Part shown: one piece after another, positions 43,912 through 53,215 of the stretch | Layout: every line of letters begins with the position of its first letter | How positions within the stretch are numbered: the first letter of the stretch is position 1 | Assembly: GCA_937981995.1 (NCBI GenBank) | Contig: CALJNC010000027.1 | Coordinates: 1 to 64,000 of the forward strand | Source: an uncultured Chitinophagaceae bacterium | Lineage (GTDB): Bacteria > Bacteroidota > Bacteroidia > Chitinophagales > Chitinophagaceae | Direction of reading: 5' to 3' | Length of the DNA stretch: 64,000 bases | Program-made: the position numbers and the translations under genes | Notes under the pieces: generated by a model | Told to the model about the DNA's origin: nothing | Database searches by the model: none | Seen by the model: the letters and a program-made list of their open reading frames with translations, nothing else

Positions 43912-44766
43912 CTACAATTCAAACTCAATAGGCAGCACAAAAGAATAATTAACCTTATTCCCTCCATTAGAAGCAGGCGACCAAATGGGCATAGATTTTA
44001 TAACTCTAGTAGCTTCGCGGTCGCAACCCATACCTAAGCCTTTAAGCACCTTTACATCAGAAATCTTGCCTTTTGTATTTACAATAAATTGCACATAAAC
44101 TAGTCCTTGTAGCTCATTCTCTGCTGCCATTTTAGGATACTTTATCCGATCGCGTAAGTATTCAAGCATGGCGTCTTCCCCTCCAGGAAACTCTGGCTTT
44201 ACCTCAGCATAATCAACGGGTGTAGGATCTGGTATAGGTACAACCGCCTTGGTAGTTGTTGCTGGTCCGGCATTGTTAGGATTCCCACCTGGGTCAATTG
44301 CCGTCGTAGATTTACCTACTCCTCCATGACCTGCAGTTCTTGGATCTGAAGTTGTAGGTACACCCGTTTTATTTACTGCAATTGGTCCTGGATCTTGTGG
44401 CTTCACATCCTTTTCAACTGGCTTAGGCACAGCTTTTGTTTCTACAATTACGGGTGGTGCTGTTTTGGGTGCAGCATTCTCAAGTATGGGAGCAGCAACA
44501 GCTGGCTTAGTACTAACTAAAATTACATCCTCAAGGAGTTTCATTTTTTCTCCTACATACTCTGGCACATCAGTTATTGGATCTACGTCTTTGTGAATTA
44601 CATACTGCACTCCATAAAATAATAGAATACTTAATGTAGTAATTGCTATGGCTTGCCGCATTCTTACAGGATACTCCTTTCTGAGCGCATAGGCTCCATA
44701 GTCTTTGTTTTTGCCTCTGAACAATATGTCCAGATGCTCTGTTTCTAAATAATTTAGATTTTGCAT
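43912..44766 (-). CDS. tonB: Energy transducer TonB (second copy)
   Basis: 284 residues. Same layout as the exb-linked TonB: LDILFRGKNKDYGAYALRKEY at 12-32, membrane helix (about 38-57), a Pro/Ala/Thr-rich spacer (about 90-190) and the C-terminal domain (about 190-284) with a FPGGEDAMLEYLRDRIKYP start and a GKISDVKVLKGLGMGCD segment. No exbB or exbD is adjacent. It may serve a subset of receptors, using the ExbBD from elsewhere. Confidence 0.9.
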   Translation of the reverse strand: MQNLNYLETEHLDILFRGKNKDYGAYALRKEYPVRMRQAIAITTLSILLFYGVQYVIHKDVDPITDVPEYVGEKMKLLEDVILVSTKPAVAAPILENAAPKTAPPVIVETKAVPKPVEKDVKPQDPGPIAVNKTGVPTTSDPRTAGHGGVGKSTTAIDPGGNPNNAGPATTTKAVVPIPDPTPVDYAEVKPEFPGGEDAMLEYLRDRIKYPKMAAENELQGLVYVQFIVNTKGKISDVKVLKGLGMGCDREATRVIKSMPIWSPASNGGNKVNYSFVLPIEFEL

Positions 44767-45076
44767 TGTTTATAGAATATTGGTGAAGTAATTCTATAGC
44801 ATATCAGTTTTATAGTTTAGTGAAGTACAGTTATTTCATATAATATTAGAACGCTCCTTTGCGCAAAAGATTATTTACACATTGTCATTTTATGGTAATA
44901 AATTGAATGACGTTACTTATTAAAACTTAACGAGACTTACAGAGGAAATTGAACCTAATGATGCATTTAATAGTGATAAGCATTAAGACGGCGAATCAGA
45001 ACATGCAAATAACCCAAGGCCCTGCGAGCCAAATTGAGTTAATCGAAAAAGAATAGAAAATCGTGCGAAAAGGCTT
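44767..45076. other. Intergenic stretch without a supported gene
   Basis: 310 nt between the second tonB and the T9SS cargo gene. No -7 element exactly matching TAnnTTTG in tonB orientation, no terminator-like hairpin with T-run. A 32-codon reading frame (44958-45056, plus strand) has no supporting features and is not called. Confidence 0.6.
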
Positions 45077-46195
45077 TTACTCCTTTATTACCTTCTGACT
45101 ATAATTATAGCCTTCAAAATCTGTAATATTCAAAAGATAAACTCCTTTGGCAAAAGAGGTTAAAGGGATTGTTTCGAGATACGTACCATTTTCAAAAACA
45201 ATTCTTTTTTTATAAACCAACTTCCCTTCCATATCAGTCAAGGTAAATTCTACCATATCTAAGATCCCATTTTGATAATCGATTGTAAGGTAATCTCTGG
45301 CAGGGTTGGGAGAAATACGTAGGCCAGATTGTTCACTAAGATAAATATTCAATGCATTGTAAAAATCCTCATTCCCATCGTAATCTACACTACTTAGTCT
45401 GTAATAATTATTGCCAATTTCAGGCTTCGTATGTTTATAGCTATACGTAATTTGCTCAGTACTATTACCATTAGTTGACTTACTTTCAATGGTAGCAATC
45501 TTGGTTAATTTATCAATATCTTGTCCGTGGTATAGGTTAAAATAATCATTATTCTCTTCATTAAGGCTAGTCCAACTTAGTTGATTATACCCTGGCATTT
45601 TATTTCCAATAAATTTTTGCAACTCCACACCAAGCCCAATAGCCACTGTGTAAGAAAAAGAGCTGGTATTATCATCTGACAAATTATTACTTGTAGAAGT
45701 ATTAGGTGAAGGATTAAGATTTACATTAAAACCATTTGTTGGTGCCGCCATGGTAGAATTAGATGTTACCTTATAATCAACCGTTATAGTGCCCATACTA
45801 TTAGCAGGGATTGGTTTATTTTGAGTACCAATCAATGTGTTACCAAAAACATCATATGTCCAAGTAAAATAGGATTGCATACTGCCTGTAACACCATTAT
45901 TAGGCATAGCTGGATTAGGAACACCTCGAAGTAATGAAATACTTACTACATTTTCTTGCCCTACTACATACGGCAAAGCCGAAGATCCTGTATTGCCAAA
46001 TTCTATAGTAAACAAGGCTGTACCATTATCCTCAGCAAAAGGCATAGGTGCGGGCGCAATAGACCCATTACTTACATAAGGGTTATATACTTGTGCCATT
46101 AAGCTCAAAGGCAGCATAAATACTAGAGTTAATAGACAATTTTTAAGAAAGGCGTGGCCATTAAAACCAGCAGAGGAGGTAAATAAAGTGCTCAT
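45077..46195 (-). CDS. T9SS-secreted protein with type A C-terminal sorting domain
   Basis: 372 residues. Signal peptide (about 16-35, ending SLMAQ) followed by a beta-sandwich region of the DUF11-like kind (FTIEFGNTGSSALPYVVGQ at about 50-68) and an FNIII/sorting linker (VELQKFIGNKMPGYNQLSW, 190-208). The C-terminus (about 296-372: ISPNPARDYLTIDY, LTDMEGKLVYKK, FAKGVYLLNITDFEG) is a type A T9SS sorting domain, so the protein is exported across the outer membrane and anchored or released. Function unknown. The -7 element TACATTTG lies 19 nt before the ATG. Confidence 0.85.
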   Translation of the reverse strand: MSTLFTSSAGFNGHAFLKNCLLTLVFMLPLSLMAQVYNPYVSNGSIAPAPMPFAEDNGTALFTIEFGNTGSSALPYVVGQENVVSISLLRGVPNPAMPNNGVTGSMQSYFTWTYDVFGNTLIGTQNKPIPANSMGTITVDYKVTSNSTMAAPTNGFNVNLNPSPNTSTSNNLSDDNTSSFSYTVAIGLGVELQKFIGNKMPGYNQLSWTSLNEENNDYFNLYHGQDIDKLTKIATIESKSTNGNSTEQITYSYKHTKPEIGNNYYRLSSVDYDGNEDFYNALNIYLSEQSGLRISPNPARDYLTIDYQNGILDMVEFTLTDMEGKLVYKKRIVFENGTYLETIPLTSFAKGVYLLNITDFEGYNYSQKVIKE

Positions 46196-46214
46196 AATAC
46201 AATTAAAGTGAGGC

Positions 46215-46222
46215 CAAATGTA
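46215..46222 (-). promoter_or_regulatory. Promoter -7 element for the T9SS cargo gene
   Basis: TACATTTG on the minus strand, exact TAnnTTTG, 19 nt before the ATG. Confidence 0.5.
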
Positions 46223-46341
46223 AATGATACAACTTAAAACATAAAAAAATTAATACGAAATGAAATGTCAACAACTATAGAATAACATATTTCGGCAAAA
46301 GCCTTAATACTACTAACATTGCACCATTAAGATTTAAAGCT

Positions 46342-46878
46342 ATGATTCTTTCTGACACACGCATACTTGAAGAAATTGAAAAACAGACAATTAAGATTGA
46401 ACCTTATAACCGTTCTGAGTTAGGATCAAATTCATATGATGTGCATTTAGGTAAAAACCTAGCTATTTATGTAGATCATGTAATTGATGCTAAAAAACAC
46501 AATGAGATTGAACATTTTGATATCCCAGAAGAAGGATTTGTATTAGAGCCAGGACGTTTTTATTTAGGCGTAACAGAGGAATATACCGAAACACATGCAC
46601 ACGTTCCATTCCTTGAAGGTAAAAGTAGTACTGGGCGTTTAGGAATAGATATACATGCCACAGCAGGGAAAGGTGATGTAGGTTTTTGTGGTAATTGGAC
46701 CTTAGAAATTTCAGTAAAAGTTCCAGTACGAGTTTATGCAGGTATGCCCATTGGGCAATTAATCTACTTCCCGGTAGAAGGTGAAATTGAAGTGCCCTAC
46801 AATAAAAAGAAAGGTGCTAAGTATAGCGGCCAACCAAATCGTCCTGTAGAAAGTATGATGTGGAAGAATAAATTTTAA
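46342..46878 (+). CDS. dcd: dCTP deaminase
   Basis: 178 residues. GSNSYDVHLGKNL (about 27-39), FLEGKSSTGRLGIDIHATAG (about 91-110) with the catalytic-type Ser/Arg, and the FGNWTLEIS-like segment with the active-site Glu (about 118-127) are present, as in the trimeric dCTP deaminase family. It forms dUTP from dCTP for thymidylate synthesis. Followed by ccmE 66 nt away with its own promoter. Confidence 0.93.
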   Translation: MILSDTRILEEIEKQTIKIEPYNRSELGSNSYDVHLGKNLAIYVDHVIDAKKHNEIEHFDIPEEGFVLEPGRFYLGVTEEYTETHAHVPFLEGKSSTGRLGIDIHATAGKGDVGFCGNWTLEISVKVPVRVYAGMPIGQLIYFPVEGEIEVPYNKKKGAKYSGQPNRPVESMMWKNKF

Positions 46879-46932
46879 CGCCCATACCCTTAAATATAGT
46901 TGCCCTTTCAAGCTTCCAATTGCTTTGCGTCG

Positions 46933-46940
46933 TAACTTTG
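46933..46940 (+). promoter_or_regulatory. ccmE promoter -7 element, leaderless spacing
   Basis: TAACTTTG, exact TAnnTTTG, 4 nt before the ccmE ATG. Confidence 0.55.
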
Positions 46941-46944
46941 AAGC

Positions 46945-47337
46945 ATGAAAACTTCTCACATTATTATATTAGTTGTAATTGCAGCAGCTTTTGGTATAAT
47001 CGTAAGTATGGTAGGTGATTTTAGCTCAAAAGAAACCTTTGATACCGCAGCTAAAAAACCTAGCAAAGAATATCAAATTGTAGCTGTTTTGGATACCATT
47101 AATCATTCAATGGAGTACGATCCAATTCAGGATCCAAATCGTTTTGTTTTTTATGCAACCGATGAAGCTGGTAAAACACAAAAAGTAATTTTTACAGGTG
47201 CCAAACCTCAAGATTTTGAGCGAAGCGAAAAACTTACTATGACTGGAAAAATGGACGGCTCATCTTTTAGATGCAGGGAAATTTTAATGAAATGCCCTTC
47301 TAAGTACAATACAGATCAAATTGCAATAGGCACCTAA
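46945..47337 (+). CDS. ccmE: Cytochrome c maturation protein CcmE, CxxxY type
   Basis: 130 residues: membrane helix (about 5-23), then the CcmE beta-barrel (about 40-115) with FVFYATDEAGKTQKVIFTG. The heme-binding HxxxY of classical CcmE is replaced by C117-P-S-K-Y121, the CxxxY form described for the variant System I. CcmE is a periplasmic heme chaperone that receives heme from CcmC and passes it to CcmF for attachment to apocytochrome c. It is immediately followed (11 nt) by the CcmF/CcsA gene. CcmA-D are not in the window. Confidence 0.88.
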   Translation: MKTSHIIILVVIAAAFGIIVSMVGDFSSKETFDTAAKKPSKEYQIVAVLDTINHSMEYDPIQDPNRFVFYATDEAGKTQKVIFTGAKPQDFERSEKLTMTGKMDGSSFRCREILMKCPSKYNTDQIAIGT

Positions 47338-47348
47338 GATTAAAATAA

Positions 47349-49757
47349 ATGGAGTTTCAAGGAGAACAACTTATATGGGGAGAAATTGGTCACTTTAGCG
47401 TTCTGCTTTCTTTTATGGCATCGCTTATTGGCTGTATCGCTTTTTACCTTTCGGAAAAATCAAGATTAATAACAAACGAAACCAATTGGTACAAAATTGG
47501 TAAGACGAGTTTCTTCATTCATAGCATAGCTGTATTCACTATTTTTTCAATCTTATTTTATCTCATATTTAATCATAGATATGAGTATCATTATGTTTGG
47601 TCTCATTCTAACAATGAGCTCCCCTTTAAGTATTTACTTAGCTGTTTTTGGGAAGGGCAAGAAGGAAGTTTTTTGCTATGGCTTATCTGGCATTGTGTAT
47701 TAGGTGTCATTTTCTTATTACGAAAAAAATCAAAATGGAGTGCAGGCGTAATGGCTGTTGTAAGTTTAGCACAGTTCTTTTTAAGCATCTCCTTATTAGG
47801 TCTTGTTTTCTTTGGCGAAAAAATTGGCAGTAGCCCTTTTGCTCTTCTAAGAGAAGAAATGATAAATGCACCCATTTTTCAGCGAGCAGATTATTTAAGC
47901 CTAATTAAAGATGGTAATGGGCTTAATCCGCTACTTCAAAATTATTGGATGGTAATTCACCCGCCCGTACTTTTTTTGGGATTTGCTTCTACCCTTTTTC
48001 CGTTTGCCTATGCAATTATTGGGCTTTGGAAAAATGAATACAAAGATTGGGTTAAACCTGTTTTACGCTGGGCTTTATTTGGAAGCATGATATTAGGTAC
48101 AGGAATTATCATGGGGGGCATGTGGGCTTACGAAAGTTTAAACTTTGGTGGCTATTGGGCTTGGGACCCAGTAGAAAACGCATCGCTCGTTCCTTGGCTT
48201 GTATTAATTGCAGGCTTACATACTGTGGTTATTTATAAAGCAACTGGCTATTCCTTAAAAGCAACTCTTTTCTTTTTTATCCTCAGTTTTAGCTTAGTAC
48301 TCTACTCTACTTTCCTTACACGCACGGGTGTACTTGGAGAAACTTCTGTACATGCATTTACAGGTGAAGGAAACTATCTTGGCATCTATCTTTTAATATA
48401 CCTGGGTGTATTTTTAATTGGCGGACTTACTCTTTTTGCAGTACGCTATAAGTCAATACCTGATCATAAAAAAGAAGAAGATTTAAGCAGCCGTGAGTTT
48501 TGGATGTTTATTGGTGCATTGGTACTTATTATTTCATCGGTACAAATAACCTACACCACTTCACTACCAGTATGGAATGAAATTTTTGGAACCAAACTAG
48601 CTATTACGGATCCTGTTCAACATTATAATAAAATTCAAATTTGGGTAGCTATTATTCTAGCACTTGCTACGGCAATGGTTTACTTTTTTAAATTCAAAAA
48701 GACTAATTGGCACACCTTCCTTAAAAAATTAAGCATTCCATTTATTGCATCTGTTCTTGTTGGCGGTATGGTCTGTTATTTCCAAAAAATCACCTCGGTG
48801 CCCGTAGCTATTTTAGCTATCTGTAGCATATTTACCATTATAGCCAATGTATATTACATTAGTCAAACGCAAAAATTAAAGATTGCAAAATGGGGTGGCA
48901 ATATGGCGCATATCGGCTTTGGTTTAATGCTAATAGGCATTGTACTATCTTCCTATAACAAAAATGTAATTTCAATTAACCACTTAGGCGTAGAGCTTCC
49001 TATGGGTAAAGAAAAACCCGAAGAGAATCAAAAAGAAAGCCGAGAGAATGTTTTACTTTTTAGAAACAAGCCTACAAAAATGGACGACTATTGGGTTACC
49101 TATAAAGGCGATACTACCATAGGACCTAACCATTATTATCGCGTAAACTATTTGCGCAAAGAAGGTGATAAAGTAATAGAAGATTTTACATTAGAGCCAA
49201 ACGCACAGATAAATCCTAAAATGGGATTAGTGGCTAACCCAGACACCAAACACTATTTGACAAAGGATGTATTCACGTATTTAACTACTGCAATTGATAA
49301 GTCTAAAATAAAAGATACTTCGAGTTTTAAATCTCGAAAGGTAAAAATTGGAGATAGTATTTATTTTGCAAATGGTGTAATGGTATTTACTGGTTTTGAC
49401 CCAAACATTAGCAACCCTCTTTACAAAAAACAACAAGGCGATGTAGCGGTTTCTGCTAAACTTGCCATGATGGATTTACAAGGAAATAAAGCAACTGCCT
49501 CGCCAGTATATTATATTAGAGATGGAGCTGAGTATCGAATTGTTGACACCATGACCAATTTTGATTTAGAAGTACGTGTAGGTAAAATAATACCGTCAGA
49601 AGAATCAGTACAAATTGAATACAAACAACCCGAAGCTTTAAATGATTATATAACCATGAAAGCAATTGTATTCCCGTACATAAACCTTTTATGGATTGGT
49701 ACCTTTATCATGGTCATTGGTTTCTTGATTAGCCTGTTCAAGAGATTTTACAGCTAA
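47349..49757 (+). CDS. ccmF: Cytochrome c biogenesis heme-handling protein, CcmF/CcsA family
   Basis: 802 residues with about 14 hydrophobic helices. The tryptophan-rich heme-handling WWD-type motif is at about 271-282 (GGYWAWDPVENASLVPW), and HPPVLFLG-like and other conserved His regions precede it. After residue about 560 there is a soluble periplasmic part and a final helix (about 780-798). It ligates heme to CxxCH motifs of cytochromes c. It follows ccmE directly, so the two form a transcription unit. Length matches CcmF rather than the shorter CcsA. Confidence 0.92.
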   Translation: MEFQGEQLIWGEIGHFSVLLSFMASLIGCIAFYLSEKSRLITNETNWYKIGKTSFFIHSIAVFTIFSILFYLIFNHRYEYHYVWSHSNNELPFKYLLSCFWEGQEGSFLLWLIWHCVLGVIFLLRKKSKWSAGVMAVVSLAQFFLSISLLGLVFFGEKIGSSPFALLREEMINAPIFQRADYLSLIKDGNGLNPLLQNYWMVIHPPVLFLGFASTLFPFAYAIIGLWKNEYKDWVKPVLRWALFGSMILGTGIIMGGMWAYESLNFGGYWAWDPVENASLVPWLVLIAGLHTVVIYKATGYSLKATLFFFILSFSLVLYSTFLTRTGVLGETSVHAFTGEGNYLGIYLLIYLGVFLIGGLTLFAVRYKSIPDHKKEEDLSSREFWMFIGALVLIISSVQITYTTSLPVWNEIFGTKLAITDPVQHYNKIQIWVAIILALATAMVYFFKFKKTNWHTFLKKLSIPFIASVLVGGMVCYFQKITSVPVAILAICSIFTIIANVYYISQTQKLKIAKWGGNMAHIGFGLMLIGIVLSSYNKNVISINHLGVELPMGKEKPEENQKESRENVLLFRNKPTKMDDYWVTYKGDTTIGPNHYYRVNYLRKEGDKVIEDFTLEPNAQINPKMGLVANPDTKHYLTKDVFTYLTTAIDKSKIKDTSSFKSRKVKIGDSIYFANGVMVFTGFDPNISNPLYKKQQGDVAVSAKLAMMDLQGNKATASPVYYIRDGAEYRIVDTMTNFDLEVRVGKIIPSEESVQIEYKQPEALNDYITMKAIVFPYINLLWIGTFIMVIGFLISLFKRFYS

Positions 49758-49810
49758 ATGACAGCTCGTAAACCAAAAATTATTTATATTTACTATAGAA
49801 TATCTAAACC

Positions 49811-50356
49811 ATGAAAAGATCTTTTTATACCATATTAGCAGTTTGCTCCTTCGCAATGCTTAGCATGTTTACTTCATGTGAGCCAGAACCTTGCGACCTT
49901 GTAAATTGTGCTTATAGCGGAATTTGTGATGCTGGGTCCTGTATTTGCCAAGTAGGATACGAAGGAATTCATTGTGAAACTATTGCGCGCGATAAATTTA
50001 CAGACAATGGAATATACAGTGTAAATGAAGATGGCACACTATCTCCTCAAGCACAATACACTACTAGCATTGAGGAAGGTCCACAGGTAAATCAAATATT
50101 ACTAAAAAACTTTAGAAATTTAGGTTTTATTGTTACAGCTACTGTATCTCATGATACGCTTTGGATTGCACCACAAGATCATGGTGGCTATCGTATCGAA
50201 GGTAGAGGGATTATTACTGGTAAAAATCCAGTAGGACGTCATTATTACCAAGACGCAATTATTAATATCACATACAAATCAACTAACTTAACTACTATGG
50301 CAGTAGATGAGTATGGAACAAATGGTTCTCAGCCTTCTGACTGGAATAAGAACTAA
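49811..50356 (+). CDS. EGF-like domain lipoprotein
   Basis: 181 residues. Lipobox with C23 (MFTSC). Residues 23-56 carry an EGF-like set of six cysteines (PCDLVNCAYSGICDAGSC, then ICQVGYEGIHCE). The rest (about 57-181) is a beta-rich domain I do not recognise, with FTDNGIYSVNEDGTL and IDGRGI-like strands. EGF modules are rare in bacteria but recurring in Bacteroidota surface proteins, so an outer-membrane or extracellular binding role is likely. It has a strong terminator behind it. Confidence 0.8.
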   Translation: MKRSFYTILAVCSFAMLSMFTSCEPEPCDLVNCAYSGICDAGSCICQVGYEGIHCETIARDKFTDNGIYSVNEDGTLSPQAQYTTSIEEGPQVNQILLKNFRNLGFIVTATVSHDTLWIAPQDHGGYRIEGRGIITGKNPVGRHYYQDAIINITYKSTNLTTMAVDEYGTNGSQPSDWNKN

Positions 50357-50377
50357 ATAAAAAAATAATTTTAATTT

Positions 50378-50406
50378 TAGTCACGCATAGGCGTGACTAT
50401 TTTTTT
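50378..50406. terminator. Intrinsic terminator, bidirectional, overlapping a stop codon
   Basis: TAGTCACGC (50378-50386) pairs with GCGTGACTA (50391-50399) around a 4-nt loop, with a T-run after it on the plus strand and A/T stretch before it. The TAG stop of the convergent methyltransferase gene is part of the right arm (50397-50399). Confidence 0.85.
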
Positions 50407-51554
50407 GCCAATCGGGCAACAAACAAAGTATCAGCTTGGATTTTTGTACCATTTAAATAAGCTGAATCTATCAACCTAAATTCTTTGTGGATTCCAAGAA
50501 AAGCTTCTATTACTTCTTCATTTTCTTTATTAAAAACGGAGCAAGTTATATAAAGCAACTCCCCTTTTTCTTTCAACCTAGTAATAGAATTCTTTAGGAT
50601 ATCTAGCTGTCTTTTTTGAAAACGATTTACCTCCTTTTTATCAAAATAGTAAAACTGCTCTGGTGTGCGTGCCCAGGTACCACTACCTGTACATGGAGCA
50701 TCGCAAATAATAAAATCAAATGCAGCATCACCTAAAACAGTTAATTCTTTTTCTTTGTTTACGTTAAGCTCAGCAATTGTTTCAGCTTCTAAATTATAAA
50801 GCTCAAACCGTTGAATTAAACTACGCAAAATAGTAGCACGTACATCTGTTACCGTTAGCTCAACCTTTGGGTATTTGTCTAAAAGAAGAATACTTTTACC
50901 TCCACTACCTGCACAACAATCCCATACGCTTTGAGCTTCCTTTAAGGCTGGAAAAAAGTTACTCGTTTGCTGCGAATTTAAATCCTGCACAACATAATCT
51001 TTTGCTTTAAAAAAGCTTTCAAGCTTGGTTTTAGGCGGAAAAGCGTAACAGTTCTCTGATATCTTTTTACCATTATTCGCTCCTATTGCAACTGTGTATT
51101 TATCAACACTATTCTGGCGAAATCGAATAAACACCTGTGGCTCTTGATAAAATGATAAACGATAATCGCTTGTATTTATTTTAGGCGAAATTTCGTCTTG
51201 CGTTCTAAACGTATCTCTCAGTTCATACGTTTTATGTAAGTAGTCAAAGCGTTCTTTAAAAGGAAGCGAACAATAACCCCCAAGTTCAGCTAAATCTTCC
51301 GGCAGAAAATCAAGATGCAAATCACCTTTAAGCAAAAGATAAAAATATACTCGCTGCCTAATACTTAGATGACGATTTTCACGTCCCATTCTAAATACAC
51401 CGTATAAATACTCGGCGATATTTCTACGATCCCTTGAGCCAAATTTTTTATTCTTTTTAAAATACTTTTTTAAGAATAAATGCAAAGGTTCTTGACCGTT
51501 ATATAGCTCAAAAATTACCTCAACCTGTCGTATGTGATGCTCAATAAATTTCAT
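50397..51554 (-). CDS. RsmB/NOP-family RNA m5C methyltransferase
   Basis: 385 residues. The catalytic motif is CDAPCTGSGTWARTPE (about 287-302) with the general-acid Cys, and the nucleophile Cys is in YITCSVFNKENEEV (about 338-351). SAM binding is through DCCAGSGGKS (about 215-224). An N-terminal NusB-like part (1-130) is present, as in RsmB. It transfers a methyl group to C5 of a cytosine in rRNA or tRNA; the target is not readable. It shares a base with the carboxylase gene stop. Confidence 0.9.
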   Translation of the reverse strand: MKFIEHHIRQVEVIFELYNGQEPLHLFLKKYFKKNKKFGSRDRRNIAEYLYGVFRMGRENRHLSIRQRVYFYLLLKGDLHLDFLPEDLAELGGYCSLPFKERFDYLHKTYELRDTFRTQDEISPKINTSDYRLSFYQEPQVFIRFRQNSVDKYTVAIGANNGKKISENCYAFPPKTKLESFFKAKDYVVQDLNSQQTSNFFPALKEAQSVWDCCAGSGGKSILLLDKYPKVELTVTDVRATILRSLIQRFELYNLEAETIAELNVNKEKELTVLGDAAFDFIICDAPCTGSGTWARTPEQFYYFDKKEVNRFQKRQLDILKNSITRLKEKGELLYITCSVFNKENEEVIEAFLGIHKEFRLIDSAYLNGTKIQADTLFVARLAKK

Positions 51555-53191
51555 TACACTTGAAAAACACCTACATTATGTTCTTCAATTTTGGGATTCA
51601 TATTGGCTGCTTTGATACCTTCACTAATCACCTTGCGCGTATCACCTGGATCAATTATGGCATCTACCCATAAGCGTGCTGCTGCATAATACGGCGTAGT
51701 TTGCTTAGCATACTTATCCATTATATCCTTCAGCATTTTCTTTTCTGTTTCAGGCTTAATCGTCTCTCCTTTTTTCTTCAGGGCCGCAACTTGTATTTGT
51801 AACAATACCTTAGCCGCTTGTGCCCCTCCCATTACAGCCAGCTTAGCATTGGGCCAAGCGTAAATAAACCTTGGATCATAGGCTTTGCCACACATTGCAT
51901 AGTTACCAGCACCGTAGCTATTACCAATAATCACAGTAATTTTAGGAACCACTGAGTTTGAAACTGCATTTACCAATTTAGCGCCGTCCTTAATAATTCC
52001 AGCATGTTCACTTCTACTGCCAACCATGAAGCCGGTTACATCTTGCAAGAAAACTAAGGGCACCTTTTTCTGATTACAATTCATAATAAAGCGCGCTGCT
52101 TTATCAGCACTATCATTATAAATTACCCCACCAATTTGCAATTCGCCTTTGGCTGTTTTTATTATTTCTCTTTGATTGGCTACAATTCCAACAGCCCAAC
52201 CATCAATCCTTGCATAACCACAAACGATTGTTTTTCCGTAGGATTTTTTAAATTCTTCAAATTCACCGGCATCCGTAATTTTATTAATTACCTCACGTAC
52301 ATCATAGGGTTTACTATTATCTGCACTTACAATGCCGTAAATACTTTTAGGTGTTTTGGCTTTTTGAGGCTCAATTCTATCAAAACCAGCTTTAGGCTTC
52401 TCGCCTAATTTATTCATTATTTTCTTTACCTGATCAATACATTCTTTTTCGGTATCAAACTCATAGTCGGCTATCCCGCTAATTTCATTATGGGTTTGCG
52501 AGCCGCCTAAGGTCTCAGAATCAACATCCTCTCCTATGGCAGCTTTTACCAAGTAAGGACCCGCTAGGTAAATTGAGCCATTGCCTTTTACCATAAGCGT
52601 TTCATCGCTCATGATAGGCAAATAAGCACCACCTGCTACACAGCTACCCATTACGGCTGCAATTTGCGTAATACCCATGGCACTCATTTTAGCATTGTTT
52701 CTAAAAATGCGACCAAAGTGTTCTTTGTCAGGAAATATTTCATCTTGCATTGGCAGAAAAACACCCGCACTATCTACCAGATAAATAACAGGCAAGTGAT
52801 TTTCCATTGCAATTTCTTGCATGCGCAAGTTTTTCTTACCGGTCATTGGAAACCATGCACCGGCTTTTACCGTATTATCATTAGCAATGATCATACATTG
52901 CCTGCCGCTAACATATCCTATACCTGCCACAGTCCCTCCAGCAGGACAACCACCATATTCTTCATACATCTCATATGCAGCAAAGGCTCCTAGCTCAATA
53001 AAATTTGAACCTTTATCAATCAAATATTTTACACGATCGCGCGGACTTAACTTACCCTTGGCTTTATTTCGTTCATGGTATTTCTTTCCGCCACCCTCTT
53101 CAATCTTATTGAGTTTTTGCTTTGTAGCACTCCAAAGCAGTTTCATTTTATCCTCGTTTTTATTAAACTGTAAGTCTTGCTTTTTTGCCAT
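51554..53191 (-). CDS. Acyl-CoA carboxylase beta subunit (carboxyltransferase)
   Basis: 545 residues, full length for the MCC/PCC beta family. Motifs: YGGCPAGGTVAGIGYVSG (about 80-98), DSAGVFLPMQDEIFPDKEHFGRIF (about 143-166), GSCVAGGAYLPIMSDE (biotin/carboxyl transfer, about 185-200) and GNSYGAGNYAMCGKAYDPRF (about 425-444). It moves CO2 from carboxybiotin to an acyl-CoA, most like methylcrotonyl-CoA carboxylase. No biotin-carboxylase alpha subunit is in the window. Divergent from lysC with a palindromic promoter between. Confidence 0.9.
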   Translation of the reverse strand: MAKKQDLQFNKNEDKMKLLWSATKQKLNKIEEGGGKKYHERNKAKGKLSPRDRVKYLIDKGSNFIELGAFAAYEMYEEYGGCPAGGTVAGIGYVSGRQCMIIANDNTVKAGAWFPMTGKKNLRMQEIAMENHLPVIYLVDSAGVFLPMQDEIFPDKEHFGRIFRNNAKMSAMGITQIAAVMGSCVAGGAYLPIMSDETLMVKGNGSIYLAGPYLVKAAIGEDVDSETLGGSQTHNEISGIADYEFDTEKECIDQVKKIMNKLGEKPKAGFDRIEPQKAKTPKSIYGIVSADNSKPYDVREVINKITDAGEFEEFKKSYGKTIVCGYARIDGWAVGIVANQREIIKTAKGELQIGGVIYNDSADKAARFIMNCNQKKVPLVFLQDVTGFMVGSRSEHAGIIKDGAKLVNAVSNSVVPKITVIIGNSYGAGNYAMCGKAYDPRFIYAWPNAKLAVMGGAQAAKVLLQIQVAALKKKGETIKPETEKKMLKDIMDKYAKQTTPYYAAARLWVDAIIDPGDTRKVISEGIKAANMNPKIEEHNVGVFQV

Positions 53192-53215
53192 AAATATTCT
53201 GATATTGAATTACTC

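Noticed and set aside
44958-45056. 32-codon plus-strand reading frame in the gap after tonB
   Set aside because: No signal, promoter or recognisable sequence; length expected by chance.
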